Source: Chalara sp. BL73 (lineage: Eukaryota > Ascomycota > Leotiomycetes > Helotiales). Taken from it: a DNA stretch of 64,000 bases. The DNA lies in NCBI GenBank assembly GCA_918026815.1, contig CAKJVC010000010.1, forward strand, positions 2,358,501 through 2,422,500, written 5' to 3'. Positions 58,243-64,000 of the stretch are shown here, piece by piece; within the stretch, counting starts at the first letter, position 1, and each line of letters starts with the position of its first letter. A model generated the notes under the pieces. That model worked only from the letters and a program-made list of their open reading frames with translations. It was not told the origin of the DNA and made no database searches. A program made the translations under genes and the position numbers.

Positions 58243-58939
58243 GTGAAATGTTGGAGCTGCCTAGACGGGGCGTAAGCGAGAAATTATTTGACCCAGATGG
58301 CATCAGCGTGGAAGGTGAAATTCGAATAGAATAATGCGAGTTATGTACAGTGAGACTTAGTTGGAGCAGCGGGTTTATTTACTAATTGATAGTATTATAC
58401 ACGACGTGATGCACTAGAAACCATGCTGGTGTACGGGTCCTTAGGCAGAAATCTTCCTATCATGTGTAGCAATACAGTTAGGGCAGGGACCTAGAAGTAG
58501 ACTAGCCGTTTAGGGCTAGTGAGACATAAAACGTAGGTCTAAAATAAAATCATTGAGTGTTTGAGACTGAAGCGGATTGTGCATTTTACTGTATTTTAGA
58601 GGAGAATCTTTGGTCATACTCCATTGGGGATTCCCTAATACATGTCATCCACTTAGCTCTTATTTTTTTTTTTCCTTCGCTACTCATAGGGCGTCCGCGG
58701 CGAGAAAAAGAACACCCAACTGGGAGCGGCCGCGTTGCCCAGGTCTCTTGGAACGACTAGGGTAAGGCTCCTTTGATAATGATATCAACAGTAACGGATA
58801 GAACCAAAGAGCCTATAGGTCGCATTGGTATATTTGAGTGCAAGTCCTTTAAACTTAAAACTTGCCGATCTTGTACAATAAAGTCATAACAAACAATAAA
58901 TTCAATCTCAAAGATGGATGATCGGACAACCTAACATTT
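58243..58939. other. Gene-free stretch
   Basis: Intergenic DNA between two converging genes (HET and monooxygenase); no feature recognised. Confidence 0.5.
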
Positions 58940-60899
58940 CTAGTGGGAAAAAGGTCTAGCCTGATACTTCGGGTCATCCTCTGGTCTCTCCTGAGGCGGA
59001 ATATCCACGAATTGGGGCTCAATGTAAAAAGCTGGGTCACTGCCTCCTGGTATGTTAGAGGTACTGAACCCATTACCCAACCATCCGAATCTATTCCCTT
59101 CTAGGCTCTCAAATTCAAAGTCCTCCCACCGTGGCGCTCGCAGCACTTCAATACAGTGCTGGCTGCTACCTGGCCACAGCCCAACAACTCTCTCATTCTC
59201 GCCTATTCCAGCTTTGTACCAGCTTTTGCATTGGTCTTTGAAGACCGTCCTTTTGAAATATTCATATGTATAATCTGAGAAGTCTTGAATCCTAGACGTC
59301 TTAGGTGTCATAGTTGCATAATCCTCCTTTTGAAGTTTTCGAATGCACTTTACAATGTAATCACCTTGGGCCTCGATAATTGCCGTCAAAGATCCGGCTC
59401 CGACTCCAGAATTCGGGCCAAGCATTGTGAAATAGTTAGGGAAATCCCCATATGCAACACCAAGGTATGACCTATGATATGGCGGAGCTGCCACGGTCAA
59501 GATTGCTCCGTTCTTGCCGGTCGCAGGGAAAGTGGGTGAAGATCCAATGTTAAAGCCAGTAGCGCAGACTAAGGCGTCTAAATCAATCTCCTGTCCAGAA
59601 GCTAAGCGGATGCCTTGCTCGTTCACTGACTCAATCTCATCCGCAATAAAGTCAACGTTGTCCTCGACCAGAGCCTCGAGGTATCCTGGTCCAGGGGTAA
59701 GTCGGCGACAACCAGGGGCAAAGGATGGTATTAATTTTGCTGCGATTTCTGGCTTTTTGTTGAGTCGTGTTTGCATCATTTCGCTAAACATCACTTGAAC
59801 CATTTTTTGCATATCTGAATCTTTAAGCGTCGCAGGATAAAACATACTCCCATCCACTTCAATTGTTTTGCGGAATGCTAAGTAGGCAGCAGGATTTGAT
59901 GCTAAGGAATCGCGGAATTCTTGAGAGACTTAAAATTTGCAGGTTTGTTAGAAACATACCAGGGGGGAAATGTAAAGAGCTTTTATGCTTACATGAAAAA
60001 ATTGCAGGATCTAAGCCAAGTTTGTACATAGCCACCTCCCCGAATGGATTTGAGATCCAGGTTTTAGAGCGCACAAAGCAACTCAGTTTCGCGCCTTGAA
60101 CTTTCTGGAGTTGAGGAACAATCTGGATAGCGCTAGAGCCGCCTCCGATGATACCAATACGTTTGTTTTTGAAAACGTAGCTATATTCACTTAGCGTTAT
60201 TCAAACTCTATGGAATGATGATTACCTTTCATCCCAAGCCGCTGAATGCATAAGTGCTCCTTTGAACGATGCCAGCCCATTGATTTCTGGCCACTTTATT
60301 TTGTTGAGCGGTCCAGTCGCTACGATGAGAATATCCGTTACGTCTTCCGTAACTTCACCGTTCTCGAGGTTTTCCACTGAATATCTCCTAATGTCAAAAT
60401 AAGTAAGAATAAAAATATCAAGGAAAATATGGAGAAGATCTACCAGCGTTTCATTACTGTATCCCAATGATACTCCTTGACCTGATGTCTTGTCTTTACG
60501 AAACGCAAAACTCCATATTTCTTTGCAACGCCTTCAAGGTAGTGGCGGATCTCTAGCGCTGGAGCGTAGAAAGAAGACCAAAGCGGATTCGGTTCAAAGG
60601 GGAATTGATAGGAGTGTGCTTTTTGAACGATTGGTTAGTTGAGCCATAGATATATAATGTGACATCTCCGTACCAGGAACGTCACAAGCACAACCCGGAT
60701 ACCTGTTCTCCCACCAAGTTCCTCCAATTCCCTCATTCTTCTCATAGATTTGAAGATCTATGTTACGCAACTTTTGTGGAATTCGAATGCCGAGGTAGAT
60801 CCCGGAATAGCCAGCACCAATGATGCGAACTTTCAGCGGTCTGAAGTTTTCGACAGGTTCTTCTTTCAACTGGAAAACGCTCTGGTTGATGCCGCCCAT
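58940..60899 (-). CDS. Baeyer-Villiger-type flavin monooxygenase, 579 aa
   Basis: Five exons: 60674-60899, 60444-60618, 60226-60387, 59993-60180 and 58940-59928. The introns are 55, 56, 45 and 64 bp and all phases fit. FAD Rossmann motif GAGYSG (28-33); GTWWENRYPGCACDVPG (about 60-76); the Baeyer-Villiger fingerprint F175-K-G-A-L-M-H181-S-A-A-W185; NADPH motif GGGSSA (200-205); then CATGFN and YFTMLGPNSG. The enzyme inserts one oxygen atom next to a carbonyl (or acts as an FMO) using NADPH. Such genes often serve secondary metabolism or degradation of cyclic ketones, but no biosynthetic cluster is visible here. Intact. Confidence 0.92.
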
Positions 60900-61537
60900 T
60901 TTGGATGCCTCAGAAGTGCGCCTTTGAAAAGATGGATGATTCGAAGATTCGCTATCTACCTACTTTGTCTGAGGATGATGTCGTTTGTATATATACATCT
61001 AGAATGTCCTAGTTGGATTAGGGATATCAAAACCTCAGCATCGACAGCAATTTCCCCACATCCCCACGTTAACAACCTGTCAGATGACCGCTTTACGGAG
61101 GTATGAAAGCCCGAGAAGAGTCCGGCCCAGTACCCCGCAGGCAGCTGATCGCGGGAGCTACTTACTCCAAGGTACAGAGTAACCTTATCAATGACGGAGG
61201 CCCGCTCCAGATGCCAAGTACCATGTATACAATTCGGGGACTAAATTGTTGGTTGGGGACCGCCACTGCCAGTTTCGTGGTTGCGGAGGTGGGGTTTAAA
61301 GCCGGTCCATCATTTCGGCAGATTCTTGGCAAGAAAGGATCTGATGCAAGGTCAGTGGACGATTCGTGTCCGGTCCCAAGTACCGAGGGCTTGGCTTTAC
61401 CCTACGAAAAGCCACAGCTGAAATTAATCCGCTTGTTTAAAGCTTCTCTCCACTAGCCTCGGGCAAGATGCAACAACACGGATGTTCCTTTAAGAGAAAT
61501 CCCATAACGTACTTAATAAGCAACTTGCTCGTCTAAG
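60900..61537. other. Gene-free stretch
   Basis: Upstream region of the monooxygenase. Frames at 60750-61106 and 61103-61456 are not recognised. Confidence 0.45.
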
Positions 61538-61709
61538 TGTCACGACACGCGCTGTGGATCTACAGATACAGAGAGCAACGGTGGTATTATACGAGAATCT
61601 ATAGCTGAGGAAGGAAGAAGGAGCTCGAGGAGAGCAGGCTATATATACACGAGGAGCCCTAGTGGCTCGGCGGCAGGGCACGTGCTCGACCAGGGTCGGC
61701 ACCGTGACA
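61538..61709 (+). mobile_element. Solo LTR, TGTCACG..GTGACA type, copy 2
   Basis: 172 bp, TGTCACGACACGCGCTGTGG...CACCGTGACA, the inverted homologue of 45888-46060. No clear target duplication. Confidence 0.68.
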
Positions 61710-61786
61710 ATAGGCGTGGACAATCCTGTCAAGAAATCGGATTTTAAAAAGGATCATGTCAACCAATCTCTGTATTCTTTCCGTGC

Positions 61787-63430
61787 GTGCCTCTATATAG
61801 ATTCTCAGAGTCTCGTGCCTTGCAAATGAATCAGATCCGCGAGGAGTTCTGCTACTTACCTCTTAAGGATCGATTACTCAATAAATCAGACTCGGCTCGA
61901 TTTTCCAGAATCGAGCAACAAATGCACTTCGTAGGGAAACATTTCAATGCATTTTTCGATTATGCTTATGATCATTTCATTCAAAATACTGGAAAGCATT
62001 TCAATTTTATCAGGGATTCCCGGTTTTTAAACCCGGTATCCCCTTATTTCAAACGACATCTGCTTAATTTTATAAATCAATTCCAGATTAATGAATTCGT
62101 AGTACCAGTTGTTGCCTCCTGTATATTGCTCGATGGCTTTCCTCCTGGAATACATGGTGAGTGCAAGCAATATGACTGATAAAGTCCTAACTTAACTTCA
62201 GTAGGTTTTGATTCAGTTAAGATTTTCCAAACCACCTATCAGACCTCGTGGGGAAAAGCCATGGAAGCAATCTCACGGGCAACAAGAACGGCAATTTTCC
62301 ATATAGAAGGGGTAATCGGCGAGTTGTTCCTGAAAAAGTTCTTGAACAGTGGCCAAGACATTAAACAATCACACAGGCATGCCATTTGTCATTTAAAGAT
62401 ACTTGGAAGGATATTCACAGCAATTCTACCTGTTTAATGTGTCTTTGCGAAAGGCCAGAGTACGGTCTACCATGTGGACACTCCTTCTGTGGAATTGATA
62501 TTCAATGTTTTGGTGCTGTCTTAGATAACGATCCTCACATGTTTACTGTCCAGTCCTGTTTTCTTTGGCCCCAAAACACCGAAAGGCCACAATTTGGATT
62601 CTAAACTAAGACCAAAGGTGTAGAAGTACTTAGAATAGATGGTGGCGGTGTTCGTGGAGTTATCCCTCTGCAGGCTTTGTTGCTGTTGGAGTAAAAACTC
62701 AAACCATACTTACCCGAATTCCTCGTTTAAGATCTTTTTGATGTCGCATTTGGGACCGGCTCCGGTAAGTCATCACCTTTAGATGCTATCCTGTACTAAA
62801 TGCCTCAAACGGGCTTATTATTATGGTTATGTTCTTAAACGGTTTGCCAGCGACAGAATGTGTAAAGATGTTTGAAAACCTTTCTCACAAAGCATTTGAT
62901 CGTGGATTTGTATCTTCAACTTTCATTTTCCCCCGTCTGAAGGAACTGCTCATATCCTACTTCGCGGATTCTCTGTAATCAGGTTATAACCTTGAAAAGG
63001 GTCTTCGCACCCAGTTTGGAGAGGACATGTCGTTGGTGGACCACTCTGCCGCAAAATCCAGCGGAGCTAAGGTTAGAACCATAGTAACTGGAGTTCCCAA
63101 TGCGCAACTGGTCTTTGCCAATTATAATGTGGCCGGTCCACGATTATTAGGGTCTGGTAAATATGCTCATACCGCATGAGACTTGGCTAATTTCTATTAA
63201 GGATACCGACATGTGCTTTCAGACGACAGTTCTAACCGAGTCCGCGTATGGGAAGCGTAAGCGCTTCAAATTCTCCGCTCATATGAAGAAATTGACAAAA
63301 TTTTTAGGGCTAAGTGTACTTCCGTCGTGCCATGGCATGATACGTAGCCGCCAATATGCTAAATCAGATACTAACATATTTACAGGTACCTATAACAACT
63401 CACGGCGAACAGGGATATCGATTCGTAGAT
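61787..63430 (+). pseudogene. Patatin-like phospholipase pseudogene
   Basis: The N-terminal part (61817-62159) is followed by a good intron (GTGAGT..CTTCAG). Next is a Cys/His-rich, RING-like stretch (STCLMCLCERPEYGLPCGHS), then LRIDGGGVRGVIPLQALLLL, the oxyanion-loop motif of patatin-like lipases. The nucleophile motif follows as FGTGSG (usual form GTSSG), and after an intron come KMFENLSHKAFDRGF and VRTIVTGVPNAQLVFANYN. In this otherwise continuous frame, stops fall at 62602, 62692, 62728 and 62977; all are TAA, and at least two stand where Gln fits. A later piece (LSDDSSNRVRVWEA) is also followed by a stop. Patatin-like proteins in fungi are linked to lipid hydrolysis and to NLR or cell-death systems. 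Confidence 0.82.
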
Positions 63431-63449
63431 CTTAGGGAGGACTCAAAGG

Positions 63450-63617
63450 TGTGAACGACTATCAATTGTTATAACGAAGAGAGCAAGCTACAGATAGAAG
63501 GAAGGAAAGCAGCGCTTTATATACAGGAGACTGACTAGGGGCTAGTGTAAACGAAGTGGTGTGGTGTCAGGGCCTGAGCCCCGAGGCTCTAAGCGAGATA
63601 GGGCCAGGGCTGTGACA
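63450..63617. mobile_element. Possible LTR-like segment
   Basis: TGTGAACG...GGCTGTGACA, with a TATATA segment inside. No second copy in the window and no target duplication. Confidence 0.25.
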
Positions 63618-63806
63618 AGTGCCCGAGAACCACCTCATTTGCATGCCAAAGGCAGAGTAGTGAGTGGGTAGAGGGAAAATTAATTGCTACAACATTAATG
63701 CGCGCAAGGCAGTGGTCAGTTAAAACAGATGGGAGCCTAGATTTGCAAGTCTTATACATCGAACTTAAGTGTTCAAGTGCCTAGGAATAAACTTATTTAG
63801 CCTCAC
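63618..63806. other. Short gene-free stretch
   Basis: No feature recognised. Confidence 0.4.
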
Positions 63807-63968
63807 TGTTGGGATGCATTGTACATAGTTTCACGCGATCCACCGGATCGCGTGAATTGTGGGTCTTCTATCACCAATATTTACCTGGCAATAGGCCATA
63901 GCTTAGAAAAACAATCAAGGAACCATAATCACACAAGCAAGAGCGTAGTTACAACTACTACGCCTTTT
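63807..63968 (+). mobile_element. LTR, TGTTGGAAT family, cut by a second LTR
   Basis: TGTTGGGATGCATTGTACAT... to ACTACTACGCCTTTT. The last about 20 bases of the family are missing because another element begins at 63969. Confidence 0.8.
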
Positions 63969-64000
63969 TGTTGAACAGGCTAGGTCTAAGGATCATACCT
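63969..64000 (+). mobile_element. Start of a TGTTxAACAGGC-family LTR (runs off the window)
   Basis: TGTTGAACAGGCTAGGTCTA and the following bases match the ends of the copies at 33403 and 54902 read from the minus strand. Confidence 0.7.

Noticed and set aside
63450..63617. TGTGAACG...TGTGACA as a definite LTR
   Set aside because: Only one copy, unequal ends and no target duplication; listed as a weak candidate only.
1..64000. CRISPR array or bacterial-type operons
   Set aside because: The tandem repeats found are protein-repeat codons or exon duplications; the window has spliced fungal genes.

Overview
The window is nuclear DNA of a filamentous ascomycete (Pezizomycotina; Leotiomycetes would fit but cannot be proved from sequence alone). 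The evidence is: short (45-116 bp) GT-AG introns with CTAAC/CTGAC branch sites; fungal families such as HET, CFEM, Zn2Cys6, HeLo and GFA; and many solo LTRs. Intact genes sit in long stretches of decayed genes and retroelement scars, as in an accessory or allorecognition island rather than a core region. Exon structures below were read by hand from splice signals and reading frame; most are hidden from a plain ORF scan.

Left third (1-23 kb). The window opens inside a decayed ankyrin-repeat gene, followed by about 5 kb of unrecognised, probably decayed DNA. A tiny three-exon gene for a secreted Cys-rich protein lies at 7.9-8.3 kb, with an exactly duplicated exon-intron unit. Next come a dynamin-family GTPase pseudogene (10.1-12.0 kb), an intact 744-aa HET protein (12.9-15.1 kb), a small SIN3-type PAH-domain gene (17.8-18.2 kb) and an intact secreted CE1 acetylxylan-esterase-like enzyme (20.0-21.0 kb).

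Centre (23-46 kb). A 1333-aa NACHT-ankyrin receptor with 14-15 near-identical 105-bp ankyrin units is read leftward. A HeLo-domain gene, read rightward, starts about 1 kb away; a spliced second exon gives it a HET-s-like amyloid motif. Then follow a GPI-anchored Cys-rich protein, a decayed tyrosine-recombinase-like gene, and an intact HET-NB-ARC-TPR receptor (1087 aa, three exons) bracketed by inverted repeats. The centre ends with a multi-pass membrane-protein gene broken by a solo LTR and a CFEM membrane protein.

Right third (46-64 kb). This part is more metabolic: a Zn2Cys6 regulator divergent from an amidase, a double-GFA-domain protein, a third HET protein (521 aa) and a five-exon Baeyer-Villiger-type flavin monooxygenase. 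It ends with a patatin-like phospholipase pseudogene carrying nonsense changes of the RIP type, and nested LTRs.

Overall, the HET proteins, two NLR-type receptors, the HeLo protein and the dynamin and patatin relics point to a cluster of fungal self/non-self recognition and cell-death genes, shaped by LTR insertion, decay and internal repeat turnover.
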